64,000 nucleotides of DNA from Holophagaceae bacterium (GCA_025353305.1 JANXQX010000013.1:1-64000), one strand, 5' to 3'. Positions 7,233-16,183 are shown, numbered from the stretch's first letter. The notes: generated by a model from the sequence alone, not told the origin. Translations and numbers: made by a program.

Positions 7233-9194
7233 TCAGCCCTGGGCTATTTCCAGCGCCCCTTGGGCTTCTTCCCAGGCGTTCATGGCATAGGCGAGTTCGG
7301 ATTCCAGGTTTTTCTGCTCATCCAGCTTGGCGGTGAAGGCCTGCCAGTCGTTGGGATCCATGGCGGCCATCTCCTGCGAAAGCGCTGCGATCCTGCCTTC
7401 CAGCTCACCCACCTTGGCCTCGGCTTCCTGTGCCTTGCGCTCCAATCTCTTGAAGGCTTTTTGCACCTCTTTGTCCACAGGCTTCGACTTGGATGAATCC
7501 TGAGTCTTGGGACTCGGGACTTGGGACTTGGGACTCGATACTTGAGACTTTGAACCCGGCTCCTCGTCCGGTTCATCCGCCGTGAGATCCAGATCCACCC
7601 AGTCCTGATTATCCTCGTACCCACCTTCGCGGAATTCGGCCTGGCCCTCATGGATGCGCAACAGGCTTTCGGCCACGCGGCCCAGCAGGTAGCGATCGTG
7701 GGTCACCACCACCACCGCCCCGGTGAAGCTCAGGATGGTGTCTTCCATCGCTTCCATGGACGGGATATCCATGTGGTTGGTGGGTTCGTCCAACAGCAAC
7801 AGGTTCACGCCGTCGCGGATGAGCGTGGCGATGCTGAGCCGTGCCCGCTCTCCTCCGGACAGCGCCGTGACCGGCTTTTCCACTTCATCGCCGCGGAAGC
7901 TGAACTTGGCCAGGAAGCCCATCACATCCTGCTTCACGGCCTTGGGATTCACGGCGTGGATCTGCTGGAACACGTTGTTGCGCGGATCCAGGTTCTTATG
8001 GTGCTGATCGAAATAGCCGATCTTCACCTGGCTGCCGAGCCTGGCCTGCCCGGTGATGAACGTGATCTCCCCGGCGATGGCCTTCAGCAGCGTGGACTTG
8101 CCGGTGCCATTCAGTCCGACGATGCCGAGCTTCTGGCCCCGCTTGATCTGCAACTGCTCCAACGGTTTGTAGAGGGCTTTCCCATCCCAGCCCACGCTCG
8201 CGTTTTCCAGCACCAGGGCCACGTCGCCGCCCCGCTGGGTTTCGGGGAAAGAGAACTTCACCTTGCGCCGGTCCTGGAGAGGATTGGCGATGCGCTCGAG
8301 CTTGGCCAGATGCGTACGGCGGCCCCTGGCCTGCTTGGTGTTCTGCCCCGCGATGTTGCGGCGGATGTATTCCTCCTGCTTCTTGATGTAGTCCTGCTGC
8401 CGGTCGAAATGGCGCTCGGCCAATTCCAATTCCTGCTCTTTTTTCTCCATGAACTCCGAGTAGTTGCCTTCGTAGGCCCGGCTCTTGCCCAGCTCGATTT
8501 CCAGGATGCTGGTGGCGGTCTTGTCCAGGAAATAGCGGTCATGGGAAATGACCACCACCGTCGCGGAGCTTTCGTCGACAAAAGCCTCGAGCCAGCGCAG
8601 CGAGGGCAGATCCAGGTGGTTCGTGGGCTCATCCAGCAGCAGCAGATCTTGGCCCTGAAGCACCGCCTTCGCGAGCATCACGCGGCACTTCTGGCCGCCG
8701 CTGAGCGCATCCACGGGCTTTTCAAACTGATCCTGACTGAAGCCCAGAGCCTGCAAAATGCTTTCGGCACGGGCACGGATGCTGAACCCATCAAACCGTT
8801 CGAAGGCTTCGGTCACGTCCTGGTAGCGGGCCATGACCGCATCGAGATCCACGCCGGCTTCGCTCATCCGGTGTTCCAACTCCCGCATCTCGTGTTGCAG
8901 TTTTTCCACATCGCCGAAAGCCGCCAGGGTTTCTTCCAGGATGGACCCGCCGGTCTCGGGGATCAGATCCTGGGCGTAGTGGCCCATGCGTATACCCCGC
9001 TCCTTGGTCGGCCTGACGACGGTGCCCTTGTCCGCCTCCAGCTGTCCCAGGAGGAGCTTGAAAATCGTGCTCTTGCCCGCGCCGTTGCGGCCGATGAGAC
9101 CCCAGCATTCGCCTTCTTCCAGCGCCCAGGTCACGTCCTTCAGCACCTCGTGGGGACCGAAGCTGAGCGAGACATGGTTGAGGGATGCGAGCAA
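7233..9194 (-). CDS. ABC-F family ribosome-associated ATPase
   Basis: 653 residues with two ABC cassettes and no membrane domain, as in Uup/YheS-type ABC-F proteins. First cassette: Walker A GRNGAGKST (about 36-44), signature LSGGQKCRV and LLLDEPTNHLD. An inter-cassette arm follows (about 240-300, charged, with KKQEEYIRRNIAGQN). Second cassette: GLNGTGKST, LSGGERARL and LLLDEPTNHMD. A coiled-coil tail occupies about 575-650. Between cassette two and the tail there is a low-complexity Ser/Pro/Lys/Gln stretch encoded by a heptad repeat (7502-7552). The start is TTG at 9192-9194, chosen because it begins directly at the first beta strand; no ATG lies nearby upstream in frame. Confidence 0.92.
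   Translation of the reverse strand: MLASLNHVSLSFGPHEVLKDVTWALEEGECWGLIGRNGAGKSTIFKLLLGQLEADKGTVVRPTKERGIRMGHYAQDLIPETGGSILEETLAAFGDVEKLQHEMRELEHRMSEAGVDLDAVMARYQDVTEAFERFDGFSIRARAESILQALGFSQDQFEKPVDALSGGQKCRVMLAKAVLQGQDLLLLDEPTNHLDLPSLRWLEAFVDESSATVVVISHDRYFLDKTATSILEIELGKSRAYEGNYSEFMEKKEQELELAERHFDRQQDYIKKQEEYIRRNIAGQNTKQARGRRTHLAKLERIANPLQDRRKVKFSFPETQRGGDVALVLENASVGWDGKALYKPLEQLQIKRGQKLGIVGLNGTGKSTLLKAIAGEITFITGQARLGSQVKIGYFDQHHKNLDPRNNVFQQIHAVNPKAVKQDVMGFLAKFSFRGDEVEKPVTALSGGERARLSIATLIRDGVNLLLLDEPTNHMDIPSMEAMEDTILSFTGAVVVVTHDRYLLGRVAESLLRIHEGQAEFREGGYEDNQDWVDLDLTADEPDEEPGSKSQVSSPKSQVPSPKTQDSSKSKPVDKEVQKAFKRLERKAQEAEAKVGELEGRIAALSQEMAAMDPNDWQAFTAKLDEQKNLESELAYAMNAWEEAQGALEIAQG
7502..7552. 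repeat. heptad (7-nt) tandem repeat inside the ABC-F gene
   Basis: On the plus strand seven-base units follow one another without gaps: GGACTCG, GGACTTG, GGACTTG, GGACTCG, ATACTTG, AGACTTT. Because 7 is not a multiple of 3, the translated peptide repeats every 21 bases (SSPKSQV, then PSPKTQD). The unit resembles the degenerate GACTTTT/AACTTTT units of the intergenic repeats at 9218-9325 and 46834-46954. It falls in a flexible linker of the protein, where insertion is tolerated. Confidence 0.7.
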
Positions 9195-9217
9195 TGCGTG
9201 TCCGTGAAGGTCGAGGA

Positions 9218-9325
9218 TTGAGAAGTTGAAAAGTTGAAAAGTTGAGGGCTAAGCGATGAGAGCTGATGTTTAAGGCTGTTAACTTTTTAACTTTTTGACT
9301 TATTGACTTTTTGACTCTCGACTTG
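9218..9325. repeat. intergenic inverted array of 7-8-nt repeats
   Basis: The left arm (about 9218-9250) is built of AAGTTGA-like units. The right arm (about 9279-9325) is built of AACTTTTT, AACTTTTT, GACTTATT, GACTTTTT, GACTCTC and GACTTGG units. The arms are largely complementary, so a transcript could fold into a long imperfect hairpin around a loop of about 30 bases. A close relative lies at 46834-46954. It occupies the space between tRNA-Ala and the ABC-F gene. Confidence 0.65.
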
Positions 9326-9337
9326 GCCCCGGGCATG

Positions 9338-9363
9338 AAAAAGGCCGCCGGATGGCGGCCTTT
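9338..9363 (-). terminator. rho-independent terminator of tRNA-Ala
   Basis: On the minus strand, directly after the CCA end, GGCCGCC-ATCC-GGCGGCC forms a perfect 7-bp GC stem followed by TTTTTC. Position, stem strength and U run all fit an intrinsic terminator for the tRNA transcript. Confidence 0.85.
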
Positions 9364-9439
9364 TGGTGGAGCTTAGCGGGATCGAACCGCTGACCTCTTC
9401 CATGCCATGGAAGCGCTCTCCCAGCTGAGCTAAAGCCCC
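9364..9439 (-). tRNA. tRNA-Ala (anticodon GGC)
   Basis: The minus strand gives a full cloverleaf: acceptor GGGGCTT paired with AAGCTCC (one G-T pair), D arm with AGCTCAGCTGGGAGAGC, and anticodon stem CTTCC/GGAAG holding loop ATGGCAT with anticodon GGC (codon GCC). The T loop is TTCGATC, the discriminator is A and CCA is encoded. A terminator follows directly, and a promoter candidate lies at 9453-9481. Confidence 0.96.
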
Positions 9440-9452
9440 AAGGGGAACCACA

Positions 9453-9481
9453 AGTATCGCACCAAGCCCGGAATGGATCAA
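9453..9481 (-). promoter_or_regulatory. promoter candidate for tRNA-Ala
   Basis: On the minus strand TTGATC (9476-9481) and GATACT (9453-9458) are 17 bp apart, each matching four of six consensus bases. Initiation near 9446 would leave a seven-base leader before the tRNA 5' end. The element lies in the short gap after the transglycosylase gene. Confidence 0.5.
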
Positions 9482-9488
9482 GCCCGAT

Positions 9489-11597
9489 TCAGGGGCCGGA
9501 GACTTGCAATCGCTGGCCCACGCGCACGCGGTTGCCGCTCAGGCGGTTCCAGGTGCGCAGCTGGACGGCGGTGGTCCCGTACATGGAGGCGATGGAGAAC
9601 AGAGTCTCCTTCCGGCGGACGGTGTGGATGCGTTCTGGACGTGAGGGCGCCGCATTCTGGGCAACGGCACGGACGGAGGGACTCAAACCTGGGGCGTCAG
9701 GCAGTCGGAGGGCGGTGCCGGCCACAAGCACGCGGTTGCTTTCGGGATTCAGTTTTTCCAGCTCGGGAAGGGACACGCTGAAGGCCTTTGCGACGGAGTC
9801 CAGGCTGTCCCCGGCAAGTGCATTGTAGTACCTGGGCACGGGGGCCTTGGCGGAGGCAGCCGGAAGTTCGCGCAGGGGGCTCACCGGACTGGAGGCCGGA
9901 GCCGTCGGTACAACCGAGGCCGGAGCCGCCGGCACAGCCGCGGCCGGAACTGGCGGTGCAGCGGCTACGGCAGGCGCGGGAGGATTCACCACCGCTGGCA
10001 GTCCGGCTGGTCGCGGAGTGCTGGAAGAGGCCACAGCTGGCTTGATTCCGGGATCACCGGGGAGGCGCGGGAGCGCAGGCAGGGGTTGGTCCCCAAGAAT
10101 CTTGGCTCGTTCCTCCTTCGGCAACAGATCTTTGCTGTCAATGGGAAGGACTGCGGGAGGCGGAACTTGAATACGTCGCCCCCGGCGGAACTGGGCGCGG
10201 TTCAGATTATTTGTGGTGAGCAGGTCATCTTCGCTCACCTTGAATCGCGCGGCCACCTTTGAGAGCGTGTCGCCTTGTCGGATGACATAGCTCTTGAAGT
10301 CCAGGAGCTTCTGGCTCGGCAGTTTGGCCAGGGCCCGGGCAGTGGGGACGGCCATGGTGGGCGGCACCCGCAAGGTATAGCGCCCCGGGGGCGTGGTAGC
10401 CCGAAGCAGTTCAGGGTTCAGTTCGCGAAGGGTGCCGGCATCAGTGCCGGCCAGATTCGCGATCACCGTCAGGCTGGTCTGCCGCTCGATGTCCACAGTT
10501 TCAAATGCGTAGGGCCGAAGTTGCATCACATTCAGGCCGTACCGTTCCGGGAATCGGCCCACCAGGATGGCCGCGCACAACGAAGGCACATAATTTTTCG
10601 TTTCATTGCGCAGGAACCGGGAGCGATAGATGTCCCAATAGTTGCGGGTACCCAAGGCCTGGATGGCCCGCTCTGGCGTCAGGGGACCGGCGTTGTAACC
10701 GGCCAGAGCCAGATACCAGTCTCCACTGACTTCGCGGAGCTGTTTGAGGTAGCGCGCCGCTGCGCGGGTGGCCTTCACGGGGTCCCGGCGCTCTTCGACC
10801 CAGGCGTTGCCTTTGAGGCCATAGATCCGGCCTGTTGATCGAATGAACTGCCACATGCCTACCGCCGCGGCACGGCTCCGGGCCTCATTGCGAAACCCTG
10901 ATTCGATGACGGCCAGGTAGGCCAGGTCCTGGGGAATACCCTCCTCGGCGAACACCTGGCGGATCATCGGCATCCATTGTGAAGAGCGGGAAAGCGCGTT
11001 CTCCATGAACCCACGCTTTTCCGTGGTGAAGGCGCGCACGAGGCCCAACACCTTGTTGTTCAAGTCGATGGGGAAATCAAATACGGCGCCCTGCTCTGCC
11101 GATTTCACTCTTTCCTGTTCAGCGCGCAGGTCCTCGCCGCTGAGGGTGATGACCTCTTCGGTCACAAGAAGGCCTGGTTCCTGGGTGACCGGGGTGCCGG
11201 GTTCGTTCACATCGAGCTGCTTTTGAACCTGATGCAGCCGAGCCAGGAGGGCGAGCACCTCTGGTTTTCTCAGGGCGTCATCGGACCAATCTGCCACAAG
11301 TATTTCGGCCTCGTCGCATCGCTCTGATGCTGTGTCCCAGTCTTCTTCACCCTCCACCTTGATGGCTTTTTCAGCGGCTTCGACCAGAGCTTTGAGCCGG
11401 GGAAGGTCAATCTGTGGCTGGAGTTTTGGCTCATGGGACTTTTGGACCGCAGATTCATCTGAAGCCGCCGGCGGCACCACCGACTTGACCGTTGCCAGCT
11501 GCAGGACCGCCGGAACCTGGCCCCCCAGTGCCATCCCTGCCACCAGAAATAGCGTCAGAGAACGGCCGCCCGTTCCCCGTTTCAATATCAATGCCAC
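9489..11597 (-). CDS. MltD-like lytic transglycosylase with three LysM repeats
   Basis: 702 residues, exported: a hydrophobic signal segment (about 14-34, LTLFLVAGMALGG) follows a basic start. The SLT domain (about 196-330) shows the catalytic Glu in AVIESGFRNEA, then VGMWQFIRSTGRIYGL and LALAGYNAGP. Three LysM peptidoglycan-binding repeats follow: SYVIRQGDTLSKVA (about 447), RYYNALAGDSLDSVA (about 597) and HTVRRKETLFSIA (about 655). A Pro/Ala linker separates LysM1 and LysM2. It cleaves glycan strands to 1,6-anhydro ends in the periplasm. The start is GTG directly after the gcvH stop. Confidence 0.92.
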   Translation of the reverse strand: MALILKRGTGGRSLTLFLVAGMALGGQVPAVLQLATVKSVVPPAASDESAVQKSHEPKLQPQIDLPRLKALVEAAEKAIKVEGEEDWDTASERCDEAEILVADWSDDALRKPEVLALLARLHQVQKQLDVNEPGTPVTQEPGLLVTEEVITLSGEDLRAEQERVKSAEQGAVFDFPIDLNNKVLGLVRAFTTEKRGFMENALSRSSQWMPMIRQVFAEEGIPQDLAYLAVIESGFRNEARSRAAAVGMWQFIRSTGRIYGLKGNAWVEERRDPVKATRAAARYLKQLREVSGDWYLALAGYNAGPLTPERAIQALGTRNYWDIYRSRFLRNETKNYVPSLCAAILVGRFPERYGLNVMQLRPYAFETVDIERQTSLTVIANLAGTDAGTLRELNPELLRATTPPGRYTLRVPPTMAVPTARALAKLPSQKLLDFKSYVIRQGDTLSKVAARFKVSEDDLLTTNNLNRAQFRRGRRIQVPPPAVLPIDSKDLLPKEERAKILGDQPLPALPRLPGDPGIKPAVASSSTPRPAGLPAVVNPPAPAVAAAPPVPAAAVPAAPASVVPTAPASSPVSPLRELPAASAKAPVPRYYNALAGDSLDSVAKAFSVSLPELEKLNPESNRVLVAGTALRLPDAPGLSPSVRAVAQNAAPSRPERIHTVRRKETLFSIASMYGTTAVQLRTWNRLSGNRVRVGQRLQVSGP

Positions 11598-11984
11598 TTA
11601 ATGGCTTTCCGAACCTACCAGCGCCTCGTAGGCGGTGGCATCGAGCATGTCGGCGGGGAGATCCCCTGAAAGCTCCAGCTTCAGCATCCAGCCCTTGCCG
11701 TAGGGATCCTCGTTCACATATTCCGGATGGTCGGTCAGGTCAGTGTTCAATTCCGTAACCGTGCCGCTCGCGGGAGCCAGTAGTTCGGATACCGTCTTCA
11801 CGGATTCCACGGTGCCGAATTCGTCTCCAACGGAGAGTTTGTCGCCCGCTTCCGGCAGATCCACAAAGACAACATCCCCCAGGGCTTCCTGGGCGTAGTG
11901 GGTGATGCCCACCAGGGCGGTGCCATCCGCGTGGACCTTGATCCACTCATGGTCCGTGGTGTACTTGAGGTCTGCTGGATACAT
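11598..11984 (-). CDS. gcvH: glycine cleavage system H protein
   Basis: 128 residues, standard length. It carries the aminomethyl group on a lipoyl arm between GcvP, GcvT and the lipoamide dehydrogenase. The lipoylation lysine sits in ESVKTVSELLAP (about 61-72). The opening KYTTDHEWIKVHADG and IGITHYAQEALGDVVFVDLP-type sequence are diagnostic. GGAGG lies four bases before the ATG. It follows gcvT by 69 bp on the same strand; gcvP is not in the window. The next gene starts immediately at its stop codon. Confidence 0.97.
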   Translation of the reverse strand: MYPADLKYTTDHEWIKVHADGTALVGITHYAQEALGDVVFVDLPEAGDKLSVGDEFGTVESVKTVSELLAPASGTVTELNTDLTDHPEYVNEDPYGKGWMLKLELSGDLPADMLDATAYEALVGSESH

Positions 11985-12053
11985 GACGCCTCCGAGGCTG
12001 CAAAGTCAGTGTAAGGGAAGTGGGCTATGAGCTCTAGGCTGTTGGCTGCGCGA

Positions 12054-13160
12054 TCATTTCTTTCGTTTGTAGAAAGGCGTGGGGATGATCTCCGCCTCAA
12101 CGGCGCGGCCACGAATGTCAATCTGGATCCTTCCCCCGACTTCATCCAGGCCCAAGGGGACGTAGGCCAGTCCTATGTTCGCACCAACCGTCGGGCAGGG
12201 CCCGCCACTGGTGACGTAACCGATCCTTTGGCCGTCCTTCACCACGGACATTCCATCCCGGGCGATGTCCCGTTTTTCCATTGTCCGGAAGCCCACCACC
12301 TTGCGATGGAGGCCTTGCTCCTTGGCGGCGAGCAGCGCCTTCTTGCCGATGAAATCGGCCTCCTTCTTCAACTTCACGATCCACCCCAGGCCCGCTTCCA
12401 GCGCGTTGGTGGTGTCGTTGATCTCATGGCCATAGAGGGACATCCGGCATTCCAGCCGCAGTGTGTTGCGGGCCCCCAGCCCCGTGGGTATGAGTCCTAG
12501 TGGTGCTCCCGCGTTCAGAATCGCGTGCCAGACTTTTTCGGCGGCCTGGGCTGTCACGTAGATTTCAAAGCCGTCTTCCCCGGTATATCCCGTGCGGCTG
12601 ACCAGGGCGGGAACCCCCGCCACGGTGCCATGGCGGAAGAAGTAGTAGCCCATTTCCCCAAGCGCCAGATCGCAGAGCGGCTGCAGGATTTTTTCAGCGA
12701 GGGGCCCCTGGAGCGCTACTTCGGCGGTGGCGTCGCTCTCGTTTGTCACTCGGACATCGAAGCCCGCAACGTGTTCCAAAGCCCATTTAAAATCCTTCGC
12801 TATATTCCCGGCATTCACCACCAGCAGGTATTCTTCCTCGCCTTCCTTGTAGATCAACAGGTCATCGACAAAGGTGCCGTTCTCGTACAGGAACGCTGTG
12901 TAATGGATCTGGCTGACGTGGAGACTTGAGACGTCATTCGGCGTGATGTATTGAAGGAATTTCAAGGCATCCTTGCCGCTCACACGGAGTTCGCCCATGT
13001 GGCTGACGTCGAACAGCCCGGCCTTGGTGCGCACGGCCTCGTGTTCTGCCAGGATGCCCGCCGGATACTGCACGGGCATGTCCCAGCCGCCAAAATCCAC
13101 CATTTTTGCCCCCAGGGTCCGGTGGGCGGCGTTCAAAGGCGTCTTTTTCATCTCAGGCAT
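12054..13160 (-). CDS. gcvT: glycine cleavage system aminomethyltransferase (T protein)
   Basis: 368 residues from the ATG at 13158-13160, preceded by GGAGG at a four-base spacing. An in-frame ATG 11 codons upstream would add residues unlike the family. It transfers the methylene unit from aminomethyl-H protein to tetrahydrofolate, releasing ammonia. Seen motifs: [26 protein letters not shown] at the start, [24 protein letters not shown], and near the end [22 protein letters not shown]. Length is normal. It leads the gcvT-gcvH pair and is divergent from the small secreted protein at 13206. Confidence 0.96.
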   Translation of the reverse strand: MPEMKKTPLNAAHRTLGAKMVDFGGWDMPVQYPAGILAEHEAVRTKAGLFDVSHMGELRVSGKDALKFLQYITPNDVSSLHVSQIHYTAFLYENGTFVDDLLIYKEGEEEYLLVVNAGNIAKDFKWALEHVAGFDVRVTNESDATAEVALQGPLAEKILQPLCDLALGEMGYYFFRHGTVAGVPALVSRTGYTGEDGFEIYVTAQAAEKVWHAILNAGAPLGLIPTGLGARNTLRLECRMSLYGHEINDTTNALEAGLGWIVKLKKEADFIGKKALLAAKEQGLHRKVVGFRTMEKRDIARDGMSVVKDGQRIGYVTSGGPCPTVGANIGLAYVPLGLDEVGGRIQIDIRGRAVEAEIIPTPFYKRKK

Positions 13161-13205
13161 GGAACCTCCATCCCCTTCAGAGTAGCAATACATTAGGGAG
13201 TTCCC

Positions 13206-13694
13206 ATGCGCCGCACGACGTTACTTGTGATCTCAGTCATGCCACTGTTCGCCCAGACCCCACAGAGCCCGATTTCGGCCCAAGTTTCCAGCGTCTCGGT
13301 GTTGTTTGGTCCAGGAATTGTTCAGGACCGGAGCGGTGAAACCCCTGCGCCAGGCTTTGAGCCCAAGCTCAGCGGGGAGATCCATCTGGAAGGATTGAAT
13401 TCCCGGACCAAGCCCCACTTCCGGTTCTGGTTGGTAAAGGCTGGTGATGAAGACCACTTGAAACGGGCCTCGCCGGGCTCCTTGAAAGCCAGGATTCTAT
13501 CTGCCAATGCCGGTATCAAGACTGATTCCGGATATTCGTTTGAGTGCCGCTGGTTCAAAGGCTCCGTTAACCCTGACGACCGATTGTTTGTGGAAGTCTT
13601 CCTGGGCCGGCGCAGGGCCGCCACGGCCATTTCAGCCATCCAATCGCATTACCTGCCCGCCTCGGGCCCAATGGGCCGAGAAGATAAAGGCTGA
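13206..13694 (+). CDS. hypothetical secreted protein
   Basis: 162 residues. An N-terminal signal peptide (MRRTTLLVISVMPLFAQ, cleavage likely after Ala16) precedes a mostly beta-looking soluble domain with segments such as LSGEIHLEGL and HFRFWLVKAG, and a C-terminal YSFECRWFKGSV-DDRLFVEVFLG region. I do not recognise a family. AGGGAG six bases before the ATG supports expression. Its 3' end overlaps the convergent sfsA by 46 bp. It is divergent from gcvT with a 45-bp gap. Confidence 0.65.
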   Translation: MRRTTLLVISVMPLFAQTPQSPISAQVSSVSVLFGPGIVQDRSGETPAPGFEPKLSGEIHLEGLNSRTKPHFRFWLVKAGDEDHLKRASPGSLKARILSANAGIKTDSGYSFECRWFKGSVNPDDRLFVEVFLGRRRAATAISAIQSHYLPASGPMGREDKG

Positions 13695-14431
13695 TCCGTG
13701 GACTGGCGCCGCGTCCAGGGCAGCAGACCTGGAAGTTCCCAGCGCAGTCCGAACAAGCCGTTCTTCTGTTTTCGTACCCGGAGCGTTACCGCAAGGGGAA
13801 GCACTTCGACGCCGGCCGCGGCGGCGCGATCGAGTTCTTCCGCGTAGGCCGGATCGATGTCGCGGGCCGCGTCGAAGGCAGCCACATCCCCACGCTGGAC
13901 AAAGAACACAAGGGCGGCCCGATGACCCTGGTCCACCATGCCCTGAAGCTCCCGGAGATGCTTGGTCCCGCGCTCGGTGACCGCATCTGGAAAGCAGGCA
14001 TGGGAGCCCATCTTCAGCGTCGTATTCTTCACTTCGATATAGACGCGACGGCCCTGGGCATCTTTCGCCAGCACATCGATGCGACTGTTTTCAGACCCAT
14101 ACTTCCGTTCGGTGGAGACATCCACCAGTCCCGGGAGACCCGGCAGGGCATCATTGCGCGCTGCATCGGCGACCACGCGATTGGGCATTCCAGTCTCTAC
14201 GCCCACCCAAACACCGTCCCGATCACATGCGAGCCACGTGTATTTCAGTTTCCGGGCGGGATCGTCGTGATGGGAAAGCAGCACTTTATCGCCGGGTTCC
14301 CAGCAGGTTTTCATGGAGCCGGTGTTGGTGGTGTGAGCCGTGATGACGGAACCATCGGACAATTCAATATCAGCCAGGAAACGCTTGTAGCGTTGGATGA
14401 TCCGCCCCTGGACCAGATCGCGCTTTTCCAT
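13649..14431 (-). CDS. sfsA: SfsA-family DNA-binding/nuclease-like protein
   Basis: 260 residues. Conserved SfsA blocks are clear: RYKRFLADIEL, HTTNTGSMKTCWEPGD (about 33-48), KLKYTWLA and SRIDVLA, followed by VYIEVKNTTLK and FPDAVTERGTKHLREL. The family was first linked to maltose-gene expression in E. coli; the fold resembles nucleases, and the real function is uncertain. It is roughly 20 residues longer than usual; that C-terminal tail is the part overlapping the convergent gene at 13206-13694. The ATG overlaps the gmhB-like stop as TGATG, so it is the last gene of a three-gene operon. Confidence 0.9.
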   Translation of the reverse strand: MEKRDLVQGRIIQRYKRFLADIELSDGSVITAHTTNTGSMKTCWEPGDKVLLSHHDDPARKLKYTWLACDRDGVWVGVETGMPNRVVADAARNDALPGLPGLVDVSTERKYGSENSRIDVLAKDAQGRRVYIEVKNTTLKMGSHACFPDAVTERGTKHLRELQGMVDQGHRAALVFFVQRGDVAAFDAARDIDPAYAEELDRAAAAGVEVLPLAVTLRVRKQKNGLFGLRWELPGLLPWTRRQSTDQPLSSRPIGPEAGR

Positions 14432-14988
14432 CAGATCCAGTTTTCCAGGATTCGATCCACCGCTTCCGGAAGGCCCTCAGCCACCAGATCCGCCAGCGAC
14501 CCGTCCACGCTTTTTCCGTAGCCTGTCCGCACCAAAGCCACATGGCAACCAGCCCTGCGCCCGGCTTCAAGATCGCTCTCCTTGTCTCCGATCATCCAGG
14601 AACGCGACAGATCCAAACCGTGTTCCTGGGCGGCGCGGATCAGCATTCCCGCATTGGGTTTTCGCTCAGGATGGTCCGGGTGGGCGAATTCCCCTTGTCC
14701 CATTTCGTGATGCGGGGCGACGCAGACCATGTCCAGATGGGCTCCCGCGTGTGCCAACAATTCAGACATGCGAGCCGTGATCACGTCGAATTCCTTGAAC
14801 CCAAAGTAACCGCGCCCGATGCCGCTCTGATTGGTGACCACAACCACCGGTATCCCCCGGGCGTTGAGTCTCGCCACGGCCTGAGCCGCGCCTGGGATGA
14901 GCACCAGTTCCTCGGGTTTGTGGAGGTAGTCCACTTCCTCGTTGAGGGTTCCGTCCCGGTCGAGGAACATGGCGGGCTTTCCGCTCAC
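14431..14988 (-). CDS. gmhB: GmhB-like HAD phosphatase (heptose-1,7-bisphosphate 7-phosphatase family)
   Basis: 185 residues. HAD motif I is FLDRDGTLN at 8-16, motif II VVTNQSGIGRG at about 51-61, and motif III/IV KPNAGML with MIGDKESDLEAGRRAG. GmhB removes the C7 phosphate during ADP-heptose synthesis for LPS core. In the zinc loop of classical GmhB (CPHH ... CDCRKP) the first Cys is Ala here (VAPHH), and the later Cys pair is replaced by HPDHPERKP. The Zn site is therefore absent or His-based. The GTG start overlaps the previous stop as GTGA. Confidence 0.85.
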   Translation of the reverse strand: MSGKPAMFLDRDGTLNEEVDYLHKPEELVLIPGAAQAVARLNARGIPVVVVTNQSGIGRGYFGFKEFDVITARMSELLAHAGAHLDMVCVAPHHEMGQGEFAHPDHPERKPNAGMLIRAAQEHGLDLSRSWMIGDKESDLEAGRRAGCHVALVRTGYGKSVDGSLADLVAEGLPEAVDRILENWI

Positions 14989-16124
14989 TGGCGGTAGTCC
15001 GCGACGAAGACATTGAATTGCCGCGGCGCGGAGGCTTCACGGCCGCTCACCCACAGCAGTTTTTTGCCGTCGGGGCTGAAGTGGGGGAAGGAGTTGAAAT
15101 TCCCCGTGTAGGTAAGCCGCTCCAGCCCGGCGCCATCCAGGTTCACTTTGTAGAGTTCGAAATTGCGGCCCTTGCCCTCCCGGTCCTCCCAGTTGCTGGC
15201 GAAGACCACGGATTTCCCGTCGGGTGAGAAGACTGGCGCAAAGGCTGCGCCAAGCAGGTGGGTCAACTGCCGCTTTCCGCTGCCGTCGGCGTTCATCACC
15301 CAGATATCCATGTCCATGGGTTCCACGAGGTGCTGCTTCAGGAGTTCGCGGTACTTGGCGGTGGCCGCATCGCCTTTAGGATAATTGGTGCGCCAGGCAA
15401 TGAGCTTGGAATCGGGGCTCCAGACGGCGCCCCCGTCGTAACCCACGGCATCGGTGAGGCGTTTCAAGTTGTTCCCGTTGATGTCGGCCACCCATAGGTC
15501 GATGTCTCCGCTGCGTTCAGAGGTGAACACCAGCCACTTGCCGTTGGGCGCCACGGTTGCTTCGGCATCGTAGCCGTCATGGGCCAATAGGGGCTGGACA
15601 TCGGTGCCATCCGGTTTCGCCGTGTAAAGGTCGTAACTTGGAAACACAGGCCAGCGATAGGTTCCCGGCGTGAAAGGAGGGCTCGGCGGACAGTCCGCGC
15701 CCCCGCCATGGGTGCTGGCGTAGATGATCCTTTTGTCACCGGGCATGAAATAGCCGCAGGTCGTGCGGCCTTTTCCTGTGCTGACCAGGTGCTGGCCGGA
15801 TCCGTCGGAATTCATGACGTAAATCTGGTCGCAGTCACGGCCATCCCTGGTGCTTTGGAAAATGATCCTTTTGCCGTCCCAGCTCCAATAGGCCTCGGCA
15901 TTGGATCCGGTCTGGGTGAGTTTCTTGACTCCGTGAAGGTGCGTCTCCCGCGCATCGCGATGGGGATCGCCAGGTGCAGGCTGGAATGGATTCGAAATGG
16001 GTGCCGCGACCGCTGGGGGCGGCTGTGCTGTCGGCGGAAGCGGAATTGCCGGGGCTGCCACCTTCCCCGGGTCCTGCGCCTGGAACCCCATTGCCGCCAA
16101 AAGAACCAATTCCGCGATGCCCAC
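14985..16124 (-). CDS. secreted TolB-like (PD40) beta-propeller protein
   Basis: 379 residues with an N-terminal hydrophobic signal ending near FQAQDPG, then a Pro/Ala-rich linker. Repeated propeller blades of PD40/WD40 type follow: [87 protein letters not shown]. Such propellers occur in TolB and in peptidase-associated proteins; there is no peptidase domain here. A periplasmic interaction role is inferred. It starts at GTG with AAGGAGA six bases upstream and leads the operon to gmhB and sfsA. Confidence 0.85.
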   Translation of the reverse strand: MGIAELVLLAAMGFQAQDPGKVAAPAIPLPPTAQPPPAVAAPISNPFQPAPGDPHRDARETHLHGVKKLTQTGSNAEAYWSWDGKRIIFQSTRDGRDCDQIYVMNSDGSGQHLVSTGKGRTTCGYFMPGDKRIIYASTHGGGADCPPSPPFTPGTYRWPVFPSYDLYTAKPDGTDVQPLLAHDGYDAEATVAPNGKWLVFTSERSGDIDLWVADINGNNLKRLTDAVGYDGGAVWSPDSKLIAWRTNYPKGDAATAKYRELLKQHLVEPMDMDIWVMNADGSGKRQLTHLLGAAFAPVFSPDGKSVVFASNWEDREGKGRNFELYKVNLDGAGLERLTYTGNFNSFPHFSPDGKKLLWVSGREASAPRQFNVFVADYRQ

Positions 16125-16183
16125 GTCCGGTCTCCTTGCCCAAGTCTGGCATCATCAAAGCATCAATGGGGTTGGAGGCTCAA

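Noticed and set aside
7502..7552. CRISPR-like array
   Set aside because: Units are 7 bases with no spacers and are read through as part of a protein.
7650..9221. 523-codon open frame antisense to the ABC-F gene
   Set aside because: Shadow of a gene with both ATPase cassettes intact; no start signal or recognisable domain.
15974..16183. Longer N-terminus for scoA
   Set aside because: The extension overlaps the divergent propeller gene and has no similarity to the family; the GTG with GGAGG at 16184 fits ScoA length.
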